From NCBI RefSeq assembly GCF_901709675.1, contig NC_051099.1, forward strand, positions 4,588,001 through 4,652,000: a stretch of DNA of 64,000 bases, given 5' to 3'. This document shows positions 50,191-57,474 of the stretch, piece by piece (position 1 is the first letter of the stretch; the number at the start of each line of letters is the position of its first letter). Made by a program: the position numbers and the translations under genes. This stretch comes from Syngnathus acus. Its lineage: Eukaryota; Chordata; Actinopteri; Syngnathiformes; Syngnathidae. The notes under the pieces are model-generated. The model had not been told where the DNA came from. It did no database searches and saw nothing but the letters and a program-made list of their open reading frames with translations.

Positions 50191-50280
50191 TCAACATGAT
50201 GGCTAGTAGAAAAGTTTTATTCCCAACCCTTCTGCCGACTATTAAATTAATGACACAGTCACGAACAGGTATTGTCCCAC

Positions 50281-50352
50281 TCCCATGTGGTCTAACAGTT
50301 AGGATCTCTGGTTTTCACCCAGGTGTCCCGGGTTCAACTCCTGGCATGGGAT
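50281..50352 (+). tRNA. tRNA-Glu (TTC)
   Basis: Paired acceptor TCCCATG/CATGGGA, anticodon loop TTTTCAC, B box GGTTCAACTCC and a TTTT terminator downstream. The discriminator base is T instead of A and the T stem has one G-T pair. Confidence 0.75.
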
Positions 50353-50441
50353 CTGGCACTTTTGCTAATAGAAACAATTTTACCCAACCCTTCTGCTGAC
50401 TATTAAACTACTGACACAGTCAGGAAAGGGAGCTGTCCCAC

Positions 50442-50513
50442 TCCCATGTGGTCTAACGGTTAGGATCTCTGGTTTTCACCCAGGTGGCCCGGGTTCAACT
50501 CCCGGCATGGGAA
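50442..50513 (+). tRNA. tRNA-Glu (TTC)
   Basis: Full cloverleaf with perfect acceptor pairing, anticodon TTC, a U27-G43 wobble in the anticodon stem, intact B box and TTTT terminator. Confidence 0.85.
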
Positions 50514-50602
50514 CTGGCACTTTTGCTAATAGAAACAATTTTACCCAACCCTTCTGCCGACTATTAAACTACTGACACAATCCGGAAACGGAGCTGTCCC
50601 AC

Positions 50603-50674
50603 TCCCATGTGGTCTAACGGTTAGGATCTCTGGTTTTCACCCAGGTGGCCCGGGTTCAACTCCCGGCATGGGAA
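50603..50674 (+). tRNA. tRNA-Glu (TTC)
   Basis: Same sequence type as the preceding unit, with TCTAACGG in the D arm, anticodon TTC, B box and terminator intact. Confidence 0.85.
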
Positions 50675-50763
50675 CTGGCACTTTTGCTAATAGAAACAAT
50701 TTTACCCAACCCTTCTGCTGACTATTAAACTACTGACACAGTCCGGAAAGCGAGCTGTCCCAC

Positions 50764-50835
50764 TCCCATGTGGTCTAACGGTTAGGATCTCTGGTTTTCA
50801 CCCAGGTGGCCCGGGTTCAACTCCCGGCATGGGAA
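50764..50835 (+). tRNA. tRNA-Glu (TTC)
   Basis: Full-length unit with anticodon TTC, perfect acceptor stem, B box GGTTCAACTCC and TTTT terminator. Confidence 0.85.
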
Positions 50836-50924
50836 CTGGTACTTTTGCTAATAGAAACAATTTTACCCAACCCTTCTGCTGACTATTAAACTACTGACAC
50901 AGTGCGGAAAGCGAGCTGTCCCAC

Positions 50925-50996
50925 TCCCATGTGGTCTAACGGTTAGGATCTCTGGTTTTCACCCAGGTGGGCCGGGTTCAACTCCCGGCATGGGAA
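50925..50996 (+). tRNA. tRNA-Glu (TTC)
   Basis: Full-length unit with anticodon TTC. One C-to-G change in GTGGGCCGGG just before the T stem. Terminator present. Confidence 0.82.
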
Positions 50997-51085
50997 CTGG
51001 TACTTTTGCTAATAGAAACAATTTTACCCAACCCTTCTGCTGACTATTAAACTACTGACACAGTCAGGAACATCAGCTCTATCTC

Positions 51086-51157
51086 TCCCATGTGGTCTAG
51101 CGGTTAGGATCTCTGGTTCTCATTCAAGTGGCCCGGGTTCAACTCCCGGCATGGGAG
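51086..51157 (+). tRNA. tRNA-Glu-like (CTC), weakened anticodon stem
   Basis: The loop TTCTCAT gives anticodon CTC. The 3' half of the stem is TCAAG, leaving one mismatch and wobble pairs. Discriminator G. It is one of three near-identical copies (also 51891 and 53823). Confidence 0.65.
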
Positions 51158-51246
51158 CTGGCACTTTTGCTAATAGAAACAATTTTACCCAACCCTTCTG
51201 ATGACTATTACACTACTGACACAGTCATGAACAGGAGCTGTCCCAC

Positions 51247-51318
51247 TCCCATGTGGTGTAGCGGTTAGGATCCCTGGTTTTCACCCAGGTGGCCCGGGTT
51301 CAACTCCCGGCATGGGAA
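51247..51318 (+). tRNA. tRNA-Glu (TTC)
   Basis: Fully paired anticodon stem CCTGG/CCAGG, anticodon TTC and terminator. The A box region reads GTGGTGTAGCGG (one change). Confidence 0.85.
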
Positions 51319-51407
51319 CTGGCACTTTTGCTAATAGAAACAATTTTACCCAACCCTTCTGATGACTATTACACTACTGACACAGTCAGGAACAGGAGCT
51401 GTCCCAC

Positions 51408-51479
51408 TCACATGTGGTCTAGCGGTTAGGATCCCTGGTTTTCACCCAGGTGGCCCGGGTTCAACTCCCGGCATGGGAA
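51408..51479 (+). tRNA. tRNA-Glu (TTC), acceptor mismatch
   Basis: Anticodon stem fully paired with TTC. The acceptor begins TCACATG, giving one mismatch with G70. Terminator present. Confidence 0.75.
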
Positions 51480-51568
51480 CTGGCACTTTTGCTAATAGAA
51501 ACAATTTTACCCAACCCTTCTGCTGACTATTAAACTACTGACACAGTGCGGAAAGCGAGCTGTCCCAC

Positions 51569-51640
51569 TCCCATGTGGTCTAACGGTTAGGATCTCTGGT
51601 TTTCACCTAGGTGGCCCGGGTTCAACTCCCGGCATGGGAA
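51569..51640 (+). tRNA. tRNA-Glu (TTC)
   Basis: Anticodon TTC. The stem 3' side reads CTAGG, giving an extra G-U pair. Acceptor, B box and terminator intact. Confidence 0.8.
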
Positions 51641-51729
51641 CTGGTACTTTTGCTAATAGAAACAATTTTACCCAACCCTTCTGCTGACTATTAAACTACT
51701 GACACAGTCCGGAAAGCTAGCTGTCACAC

Positions 51730-51801
51730 TCCCATGTGGTCTAACGGTTAGGATCTCTGGTTTTCACCCAGGTGGCCCGGGTTCAACTCCCGGCATGGGA
51801 A
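51730..51801 (+). tRNA. tRNA-Glu (TTC)
   Basis: Full-length unit with anticodon TTC, perfect acceptor, B box and terminator. Confidence 0.85.
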
Positions 51802-51890
51802 CTGGTACTTTTGCTAATAGAAACAATTTTACCCAACCCTTCTGCTGACTATTAAACTACTGACACAGTCAGGAACATCAGCTCTATCTC

Positions 51891-51962
51891 TCCCATGTGG
51901 TCTAGCGGTTAGGATCTCTGGTTCTCATTCAAGTGGCCCGGGTTCAACTCCCGGCATGGGAG
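51891..51962 (+). tRNA. tRNA-Glu-like (CTC), weakened anticodon stem
   Basis: Near-identical to the 51086 unit: loop TTCTCAT and 3' stem TCAAG. It lies five periods (805 bp) downstream of that copy. Confidence 0.65.
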
Positions 51963-52051
51963 CTGGCACTTTTGCTAATAGAAACAATTTTACCCAACCC
52001 TTCTGATGACTATTACACTACTGACACAGTCATGAACAGGAGCTGTCCCAC

Positions 52052-52123
52052 TCCCATGTGGTCTAGCGGTTAGGATCCCTGGTTTTCACCCAGGTGGCCC
52101 GGGTTCAACTCCCGGCATGGGAA
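52052..52123 (+). tRNA. tRNA-Glu (TTC)
   Basis: Best-conserved type: TCTAGCGG D arm, CCTGG/CCAGG anticodon stem, TTC, perfect acceptor, B box and terminator. Confidence 0.9.
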
Positions 52124-52212
52124 CTGGCACTTTTGCTAATAGAAACAATTTTACCCAACCCTTCTGATGACTATTACACTACTGACACAGTCAGGAACAG
52201 GAGCTGTCCCAC

Positions 52213-52284
52213 TCCCATGTGGTCTAGCGGTTAGGATCCCTGGTTTTCACCCAGGTGGCCCGGGTTCAACTCCCGGCATGGGAA
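52213..52284 (+). tRNA. tRNA-Glu (TTC)
   Basis: Same best-conserved type as the previous unit. The trailer reads GGCAGTTTTG, which still contains the TTTT terminator. Confidence 0.9.
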
Positions 52285-52373
52285 CTGGCAGTTTTGCTAA
52301 TAGAAACAATTTTACCCAACCCTTCTGCTGACTATTAAACTACTGACACAGTCTGGAACAAGAGCTCTACAAC

Positions 52374-52445
52374 TCCCATGTGGTCTAGCGGTTAGGATCT
52401 CTGGTTCTCACCCAGGTGGCCCGGGTTCAACTCCCGGCATGGGAA
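52374..52445 (+). tRNA. tRNA-Glu (CTC)
   Basis: Loop TTCTCAC gives anticodon CTC with an intact CCAGG stem side. Acceptor, B box and terminator are intact, so this is a plausible functional Glu-CTC gene. Confidence 0.82.
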
Positions 52446-52534
52446 CTGGCACTTTTGCGAATAGAAACAATTTTACCCAACCCTTCTGCTGACTATTAAA
52501 CTACTTAGACAGTCTGGACCAGAAGCTGTTCCAC

Positions 52535-52606
52535 TCCTATGTGGTCTAGCGGTTAGGATCTCTGGTTCTCATTCAAGTGGACCGGGTTCAACTCCCGGCA
52601 TGGGAA
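52535..52606 (+). tRNA. tRNA-Glu-like (CTC), degenerate
   Basis: Acceptor TCCTATG against CATGGGA, CATTCAAG anticodon arm with CTC, and GTGGACCGGG before the T stem. Several stem defects make function doubtful. Confidence 0.55.
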
Positions 52607-52695
52607 CTGGAGCTTTTGGTAATAGAAACAATTTTACCCAACCCTTCTGCTCACTATTACACTACTGACACAGTCAGGAATGGGAGCTGTCCAAC

Positions 52696-52767
52696 TCCAA
52701 TGTGGCCTAGTGGTTAGGTTCTCTGGTTTTCACCTAGGTGGCCCGGGTTCAACTCCCGGCATGGGAA
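52696..52767 (+). pseudogene. tRNA-Glu-like unit lacking a terminator
   Basis: Acceptor TCCAATG, altered D arm (GGCCTAGTGGTTAGGTT), and the trailer has CATATTCG in place of CACTTTTG, so the close Pol III stop is lost. The anticodon is still TTC. Confidence 0.65.
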
Positions 52768-52856
52768 CTGGCATATTCGCTAATAGAAAATAATTTACCC
52801 AACCCTTCTGCTGACTATTACACTACTGACACAGTCAGGAACAGGAACTGTCCCAC

Positions 52857-52928
52857 TCCCATGTGGTGTAGCGGTTAGGATCCCTGGTTTTCACCCAGGT
52901 GGCCCGGGTTCAACTCCCGGCATGGGAA
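52857..52928 (+). tRNA. tRNA-Glu (TTC)
   Basis: Perfect acceptor and anticodon stems, TTC, B box and terminator. GTGGTGTAGCGG D-arm variant as in the 51247 unit. Confidence 0.85.
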
Positions 52929-53017
52929 CTGGCACTTTTGCTAATAGAAACAATTTTACCCAACCCTTCTGATGACTATTACACTACTGACACAGTCAGA
53001 AACAGGAGCTGTCCCAC

Positions 53018-53089
53018 TCCCATGTGGTCTAGCGGTTAGGATACCTGGTTTTCACCCAGGTGGCCCGGGTTCAACTCCCGGCATGGGAA
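53018..53089 (+). tRNA. tRNA-Glu (TTC)
   Basis: Fully paired stems with GGATACCTGG before the loop, a form shared with the minus-strand arm. TTC anticodon and terminator. Confidence 0.88.
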
Positions 53090-53178
53090 CTGGCACTTTT
53101 GCTAATAGAAACAATTTTACCCAACCCTTCTGCTGAGTATTAAACTACTGACACAGTCAGGAACAGGAGCTGTCACAC

Positions 53179-53250
53179 TCCCATGTGGTCTAGCGGTTAG
53201 GATCTCTGGTTCTCACCCAGGTGGACTGGGTTCAACTCCCGGCATGGGAC
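53179..53250 (+). tRNA. tRNA-Glu (CTC)
   Basis: Loop TTCTCAC gives CTC. GTGGACTGGG precedes the B box and the discriminator is C. The terminator is present. Confidence 0.72.
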
Positions 53251-53339
53251 CTGGCACTTTTGCTAATAGAAACAATTTAACCCAACCCGTCTGCTGACTA
53301 TTACACTACTGACACAGTCAGGAATGTGAGCTATCCTAC

Positions 53340-53411
53340 TCCCATGTGGTCTAGCGGTTAGGATCTCTGGTTTTTACCCAGGTGGCCCGGGTTCAACTCC
53401 CGGCATGGGAA
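53340..53411 (+). tRNA. tRNA-Glu body with TTT (Lys) anticodon
   Basis: The loop reads TTTTTAC instead of TTTTCAC, so the anticodon is TTT, which reads lysine codons, while the rest is an otherwise intact tRNA-Glu with acceptor, B box and terminator. Identity by aminoacylation cannot be predicted from sequence alone. Confidence 0.8.
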
Positions 53412-53500
53412 CTGGCACTTTTGCTAATAGAAACAATTTTACCCAACCATTCTGCTGACTATTAAACTACTGACACAGTGAAGAACAAAAGCTCCACAAC

Positions 53501-53572
53501 TCCCATGTGGTCTAGCGGTTAGGATCTCTGGTTCTCACCCAGGTGGCCCGGGTTCAACTCCCGGCATGGGTA
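53501..53572 (+). tRNA. tRNA-Glu (CTC), acceptor end changed
   Basis: CTC anticodon with intact stem. The 3' end reads GGGTA, so the last acceptor pair is lost. Terminator present. Confidence 0.68.
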
Positions 53573-53661
53573 CTGGCGCTTTTGCTAATAGAAACAATTT
53601 TACCCAACCCTTCTGCTGACTCTTAAACTACTTAGACAGTCAGGACAAGAAGCTGTTCCAC

Positions 53662-53733
53662 TCCCATGTGGTCTAGTGGTTAGGATCTCTGGTTTTCCCC
53701 CAGGTGGCCCGGGTTCAACTCCCGGCATGGGAA
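53662..53733 (+). tRNA. tRNA-Glu (TTC)
   Basis: Loop TTTTCCC (position 38 changed), anticodon TTC, acceptor, B box and terminator intact. Confidence 0.78.
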
Positions 53734-53822
53734 CTGGCGCTTTTGCTAATAGAAACAATTTTACCCAACCCTTCTGCTGACTATGACACTACTGACACAG
53801 TCAGGAACATCAGCTCTATCTC

Positions 53823-53894
53823 TCCCATGTGGTCTAGCGGTTAGGATCTCTGGTTCTCATTCAAGTGGCCCGGGTTCAACTCCCGGCATGGGAG
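53823..53894 (+). tRNA. tRNA-Glu-like (CTC), weakened anticodon stem
   Basis: Third copy of the CATTCAAG/CTC variant, with the same upstream spacer (CATCAGCTCTATCTC) as the 51086 and 51891 units. Confidence 0.65.
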
Positions 53895-53983
53895 CTGGCA
53901 CTTTTGCTAATAGAAACAATTTTACCCAACCCTTCTGATGACTATTACACTACTGACACAGTCATGAACAGGAGCTGTCCCAC

Positions 53984-54055
53984 TCCCATGTGGTCTAGCG
54001 GTTAGGATCCCTGGTTTTCACCCAGGTGGCCCGGGTTCAACTCCCGGCATGGGAA
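53984..54055 (+). tRNA. tRNA-Glu (TTC)
   Basis: Best-conserved type with fully paired stems, TTC, B box and terminator. Confidence 0.9.
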
Positions 54056-54144
54056 CTGGCACTTTTGCTAATAGAAACAATTTTACCCAACCCTTCTGAT
54101 GACTATTACACTACTGACACAGTCAGGAACAGGAGCTGTCCCAC

Positions 54145-54216
54145 TCCCATGTGGTCTAGCGGTTAGGATCCCTGGTTTTCACCCAGGTGGCCCGGGTTCA
54201 ACTCCCGGCATGGGAA
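54145..54216 (+). tRNA. tRNA-Glu (TTC)
   Basis: Best-conserved type, the same 72 bases as the previous unit by eye. Confidence 0.9.
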
Positions 54217-54305
54217 CTGGCACTTTTGCTAATAGAAACAATTTTACCCAACCCTTCTGCTGACTCTTAAACTACTTAGACAGTCAGGACAAGAAGCTGT
54301 TCCAC

Positions 54306-54377
54306 TCCCATGTGGTCTAGTGGTTAGGATCTCTGGTTTTCCCCCAGGTGCCCCGGGTTCAACTCCCGGCATGGGAA
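54306..54377 (+). tRNA. tRNA-Glu (TTC)
   Basis: Loop TTTTCCC and GGTGCCCCGGG variant before the T arm, anticodon TTC, terminator present. Confidence 0.75.
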
Positions 54378-54466
54378 CTGGCGCTTTTGCTAATAGAAAC
54401 AATTTTACCCAACCCTTCTGCTGACTATGACACTACTGACACAGTCCGGAAAGGGAGCTGTCCCAC

Positions 54467-54538
54467 TCACATGTGGTCTAGTGGTTAGGATCTCTGGTTT
54501 TCCCCCAGGTGGCCCGGGTTCAACTCCCGGCATGGGAA
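54467..54538 (+). tRNA. tRNA-Glu (TTC), acceptor mismatch
   Basis: Acceptor TCACATG gives one mismatch. Loop TTTTCCC, anticodon TTC, terminator present. It is the last full-length unit of the plus arm. Confidence 0.7.
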
Positions 54539-54627
54539 CTGGCGCTTTTGCTAATAGAAACAATTTTACCCAACCATTCTGCTGACTATTAAACTACTGA
54601 CACAGTCAGGAAAAGGAGCAGTCCCAC

Positions 54628-54644
54628 TCCCATGGGCATGGGAA
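54628..54644 (+). pseudogene. Gutted tRNA: acceptor halves fused
   Basis: TCCCATGGGCATGGGAA keeps both acceptor strands but has lost the whole body of the tRNA. It sits exactly one period after the last full unit, so it is an internal deletion. Its mirror copy is at 55053-55069. Confidence 0.85.
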
Positions 54645-54660
54645 TTGGCACTTCTACTAT

Positions 54661-54888
54661 TAGAAACTATTTGTCCCCAACCCTTTAGGGCAGGGGTGTT
54701 GAACTCCAGTCCTCGGGGGCCGCGTTCCAATATGTTTTCTAAGTTAACCTCGTTAAACACACCTGCGTGAAAAGTAGAAACTATTTGTCCCCAACCCTTT
54801 AGGGCAGGGGTGTTGAACTCCAGTCCTCGGGGGCCGCGTTCCAATATGTTTTCTAAGTTAACCTCGTTAAACACACCTGCGTGAAAAG
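54661..54888 (+). repeat. 114-bp direct duplication at the array centre
   Basis: 54661-54774 and 54775-54888 are near-identical tandem copies, each with TAGAAACTATTTGTCCCC, the transposon end CAGGGGTGTTGAACTCC, and CACACCTGCGTGAAAAG. Confidence 0.9.
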
Positions 54889-55006
54889 TTTTTGGTCATT
54901 TTCACGTTCTGCAGGGGCCAAACATTTCACGCAGGTGCACTTAACGAGGGAATCTTTGAAAACATGTTGGAACGCGGCCTCTGAGGACTGGAGTTATACA
55001 CCCCTG
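54805..55006. mobile_element. Small inverted-repeat (hAT-like) element at the palindrome centre
   Basis: Ends CAGGGGTGTTGAACTCCAGT and ACTGGAGTTATACACCCCTG are inverted repeats, and the two halves continue pairing (GCGTTCCAA against TTGGAACGC). The flanks are inverted rather than direct: CTTTAGGG on the left and CCCTAAAG on the right. This fits an element that lies at an inversion point. Confidence 0.7.
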
Positions 55007-55052
55007 CCCTAAAGGGTTGGGGACAAATTGTTTCTAATAGCAAAAGTGTCAA

Positions 55053-55069
55053 TTCCCATGCCCATGGGA
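55053..55069 (-). pseudogene. Gutted tRNA, mirror of the plus-arm copy
   Basis: TTCCCATGCCCATGGGA is the reverse complement of the deleted unit at 54628-54644, showing that the deletion came before the inversion. Confidence 0.85.
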
Positions 55070-55158
55070 GTGGGAATGCTCCTGTTCCTGACTGTATCAA
55101 TAGTTTAATAGTCAGCAGAAAGGTTGGGTAAAGATGTTTCTATTAGCAAAAGTGCCAG

Positions 55159-55230
55159 TTCCCATGCCAGGAGTTGAACCTAGGCCTCCTGGGCAGGAAC
55201 CTGAGACCCTAACTGCTAGATCACATGAGA
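55159..55230 (-). tRNA. tRNA-Glu-derived unit with CCT anticodon, degenerate
   Basis: The loop TTCCTGC gives anticodon CCT. Acceptor changes (TCTCATG) and D-arm changes suggest decay. The trailer TTTT remains. Confidence 0.55.
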
Positions 55231-55319
55231 GTGGGACAGCACTTGTTCCTGTCTGTGTCAGTAGTGTAATAGTCAGCAGAAGGGTTGGGTAAAATTGTTT
55301 CTATTAGCAAAAGTGCCAG

Positions 55320-55391
55320 TTCCCATGCCGGGAGTTGAACCCGGGCCACCTGGGTGAAAACCAGGTATCCTAACCGCTAGACCACATGGGA
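55320..55391 (-). tRNA. tRNA-Glu (TTC)
   Basis: Full cloverleaf with TTC anticodon, fully paired acceptor and anticodon stems, B box and terminator. Confidence 0.88.
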
Positions 55392-55480
55392 GTGTGACAG
55401 CTCCTGTTCCTGACTGTGTCAGTAGTTTAAAAGTCAGCAGAAGGGTTGGGACAAATTGTTTCTATTAGCAAAAGTGCCAG

Positions 55481-55552
55481 CTCCCATGCCAGGAGTTGAA
55501 CCTAGGCCTCCTGGGCAGGAACCTGAGATCCTAACCGTTAGACCACAGGGGA
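55481..55552 (-). tRNA. tRNA-Glu-derived unit with CCT anticodon
   Basis: Loop TTCCTGC gives CCT. The T stem reads CTAGG/CCTGG with a compensatory A-T pair, so folding is kept. The acceptor has a mismatch (TCCCCTG). It is a recurrent form. Confidence 0.6.
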
Positions 55553-55641
55553 GTGGGACAGTTCCTGTTTGTGACTGTGTCAGTAGTGAAATAGTCATCA
55601 GAAGGGTTGGGTAAAATTGTTTCTATTAGCAAAAGTGCCAT

Positions 55642-55713
55642 TTCCCATGCCGGGAGTTGAACCCGGGCCACCTGGGTGAAAACCAGGTATCCTGACCGCT
55701 AGACCACATGGGA
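55642..55713 (-). tRNA. tRNA-Glu (TTC)
   Basis: Full cloverleaf with TTC. One D-arm change (GCGGTCAGGAT). B box and terminator intact. Confidence 0.85.
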
Positions 55714-55802
55714 GTGGGACAGCTCCCGTTCCTGACTGTGTCAGTAGTTTAATAGTCAGCAGAAGGGTTGGGTAAAATTGTTTCTATTAGCAAAAGTGCC
55801 AG

Positions 55803-55874
55803 TTCCCATGCCGGGAGTTGAACCCGGGCCACCTGGGTGAAAACCAGGTATCCTAACCGCTAGACCACATGGGA
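55803..55874 (-). tRNA. tRNA-Glu (TTC)
   Basis: Full-length unit with all stems paired, TTC anticodon and terminator. Confidence 0.88.
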
Positions 55875-55963
55875 GTGTGACAGCTCCTGTTCCTGACTGT
55901 GTCAGTAGTTTAAAAGTCAGCAGAAGGGTTGGGACAAATTGTTTCTATTAGCAAAAGTGCCAG

Positions 55964-56035
55964 TTCCCATGCCGGGAGTTGAACCCGGGCCACCTGGGTG
56001 AAAACCAGGTATCCTAACCGCTAGACCACATGGGA
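55964..56035 (-). tRNA. tRNA-Glu (TTC)
   Basis: Full-length unit, identical by eye to the 55803 unit over the tRNA. Confidence 0.88.
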
Positions 56036-56124
56036 GTGTGACAGCTCCTGTTCCTGACTGTGTCAGTAGTTTAAAAGTCAGCAGAAGGGTTGGGACAAAT
56101 TGTTTCTATTAGCAAAAGTGCCAG

Positions 56125-56196
56125 CTCCCATGCCAGGAGTTGAACCTAGGCCTCCTGGGCAGGAACCTGAGATCCTAACCGTTAGACCACAGGGGA
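56125..56196 (-). tRNA. tRNA-Glu-derived unit with CCT anticodon
   Basis: Second clean copy of the CCT variant, 644 bp from the 55481 copy, with the same compensated T stem and acceptor mismatch. Confidence 0.6.
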
Positions 56197-56285
56197 GTGG
56201 GACAATTCCTGTTTGTGACTGTGTCAGTAGTGAAATAGTCATCAGAAGGGTTGGGTAAAATTGTTTCTATTAGCAAAAGTGCCAT

Positions 56286-56357
56286 TTCCCATGCCGGGAG
56301 TTGAACCCGGGCCACCTGGGTGAAAACCAGGTATCCTGACCGCTAGACCACATGGGA
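56286..56357 (-). tRNA. tRNA-Glu (TTC)
   Basis: Same form as the 55642 unit (D-arm GTCAGGAT), TTC anticodon, terminator present. Confidence 0.85.
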
Positions 56358-56446
56358 GTGGGACAGCTCCCGTTCCTGACTGTGTCAGTAGTTTAATAGT
56401 CAGCAGAAGGGTTGGGTAAAATTGTTTCTATTAGCAAAAGTGCCAG

Positions 56447-56518
56447 TTCCCATGCCGGGAGTTGAACCCGGGCCACCTGGGTGAAAACCAGGTATCCTAA
56501 CCGCTAGACCACATGGGA
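56447..56518 (-). tRNA. tRNA-Glu (TTC)
   Basis: Full-length unit with all stems paired and TTC anticodon. Confidence 0.88.
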
Positions 56519-56607
56519 GTGTGACAGCTCCTGTTCCTGACTGTGTCAGTAGTTTAAAAGTCAGCAGAAGGGTTGGGACAAATTGTTTCTATTAGCAAAA
56601 GTGCCAG

Positions 56608-56679
56608 TTCCCATGCCGGGAGTTGAACCCGGGCCACCTGGGTGAAAACCAGGTATCCTAACCGCTAGACCACATGGGA
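56608..56679 (-). tRNA. tRNA-Glu (TTC)
   Basis: Full-length unit with all stems paired and TTC anticodon. Confidence 0.88.
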
Positions 56680-56768
56680 GTGTGACAGCTCCTGTTCCTG
56701 ACTGTGTCAGTAGTTTAAAAGTCAGCAGAAGGGTTGGGACAAATTGTTTCTATTAGCAAAAGTGCCAG

Positions 56769-56840
56769 CTCCCATGCCAGGAGTTGAACCTAGGCCTCCT
56801 GGGCAGGAACCTGAGATCCTAACCGTTAGACCACAGGGGA
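56769..56840 (-). tRNA. tRNA-Glu-derived unit with CCT anticodon
   Basis: Third clean copy of the CCT variant, again 644 bp from the previous one. Confidence 0.6.
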
Positions 56841-56929
56841 GTGGGACAATTCCTGTTTGTGACTGTGTCAGTAGTGAAATAGTCATCAGAAGGGTTGGGT
56901 AAAATTGTTTCTATTAGCAAAAGTGCCAT

Positions 56930-57001
56930 TTCCCATGCCGGGAGTTGAACCCAGGCCACCTGGGTGAAAACCAGGTATCCTAACCGCTAGACCACATGGG
57001 A
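56930..57001 (-). tRNA. tRNA-Glu (TTC)
   Basis: Full-length unit. The T stem has one G-T or wobble change (CCTGGGTTC). TTC anticodon, terminator present. Confidence 0.82.
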
Positions 57002-57090
57002 GTGGGACAGCTCCTGTTCCTGACTGTGTCAGTAGTTTAATAGTCAGCAGAAGGGTTGGGACAAATTGTTTCTATTAGCAAAAGTGCCAG

Positions 57091-57144
57091 CTCCCATGCC
57101 ACCAGGGTGAGAACCAGACATCCTATCCACTAGACCACATGGGA
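57091..57144 (-). pseudogene. tRNA-Glu unit with deleted T arm
   Basis: The unit is 54 bp, with 18 bp covering the T arm and B box removed. Without a B box TFIIIC recruitment would fail. Confidence 0.8.
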
Positions 57145-57233
57145 GTGGTACAATTGCTGTTCGTGACTGTGTCAATAGTTTAATAGTCAGCAGAAGGATT
57201 GGGCCAAATTGTTTCTATTTGCAAAATTGCCAG

Positions 57234-57302
57234 TTCCCATTTCAGGTGTTGAACCCGGGCCACCTTGGTGAAAACCAGAGATCCTAACCGCTTGACCACA
57301 TG
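57234..57302 (-). pseudogene. Degenerate tRNA-Glu unit
   Basis: The acceptor 5' strand is truncated and the T arm is altered (TTCAGGTGTTGAAC on the plus strand). TTC loop still visible. Confidence 0.65.
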
Positions 57303-57381
57303 TCCTCTTCCTGACTGTGTCAGTAGTTTAATAGTCAGCAGAAAGGTTGGGACAAATTGTTTCTGATAGCAATAGTGCCAA

Positions 57382-57455
57382 CTCCCATGCCGGGATTCAA
57401 ACCCAGGACACCAGCGTGAAAACCAGCGATTCTAACCGCTAGACCACATGGGGGA
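57382..57455 (-). pseudogene. Degenerate outermost tRNA-Glu unit
   Basis: Loop TTTTCAC is kept, but the anticodon stem (GCTGG on both sides) does not pair and the acceptor has extra C residues. The B box reads GGTTTGAATCC. Confidence 0.6.
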
Positions 57456-57474
57456 GAGACATTTCCTGTCCTTG

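Larger units (their letters stand above)
50085..54644 (+). repeat. Tandem tRNA-Glu array, plus-strand arm (161-bp period)
   Basis: Twenty-eight units start at 50119 and then every 161 bp exactly from 50281 to 54467. Each holds a 72-bp tRNA-Glu-like gene and an 89-bp spacer with GCTAATAGAAACAATTTTAC and CTACTGACACAGTCAGGA. TTTT seven bases after nearly every tRNA end is a Pol III terminator. The last unit (54628-54644) keeps only fused acceptor-stem halves. Units group into higher-order repeats, for example the CATTCAAG variants at 51086 and 51891, 805 bp apart. Confidence 0.97.
55053..57455 (-). repeat. Tandem tRNA-Glu array, minus-strand arm (161-bp period)
   Basis: After a gutted tRNA mirrored from the plus arm (55053-55069), units begin every 161 bp from 55159 to 57091, followed by two degenerate ones. 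The arm has a four-unit (644-bp) higher-order repeat: the CCT-anticodon unit recurs at 55481, 56125 and 56769, with the same three neighbours. Confidence 0.95.

Noticed and set aside
50058-50399. Plus-strand open frame of 113 codons
   Set aside because: It runs through the first tRNA-Glu units and is produced by the array sequence.
54566-54874. Minus-strand open frame with two identical halves
   Set aside because: The repeat comes from the 114-bp direct duplication in the array centre and is not a protein.
50119-57455. tRNA array as a CRISPR array or a plain satellite
   Set aside because: Regular spacing suggests CRISPR at first sight, but repeats are 72-bp tRNA genes, spacers are also repeated, and the sequence is from a vertebrate.
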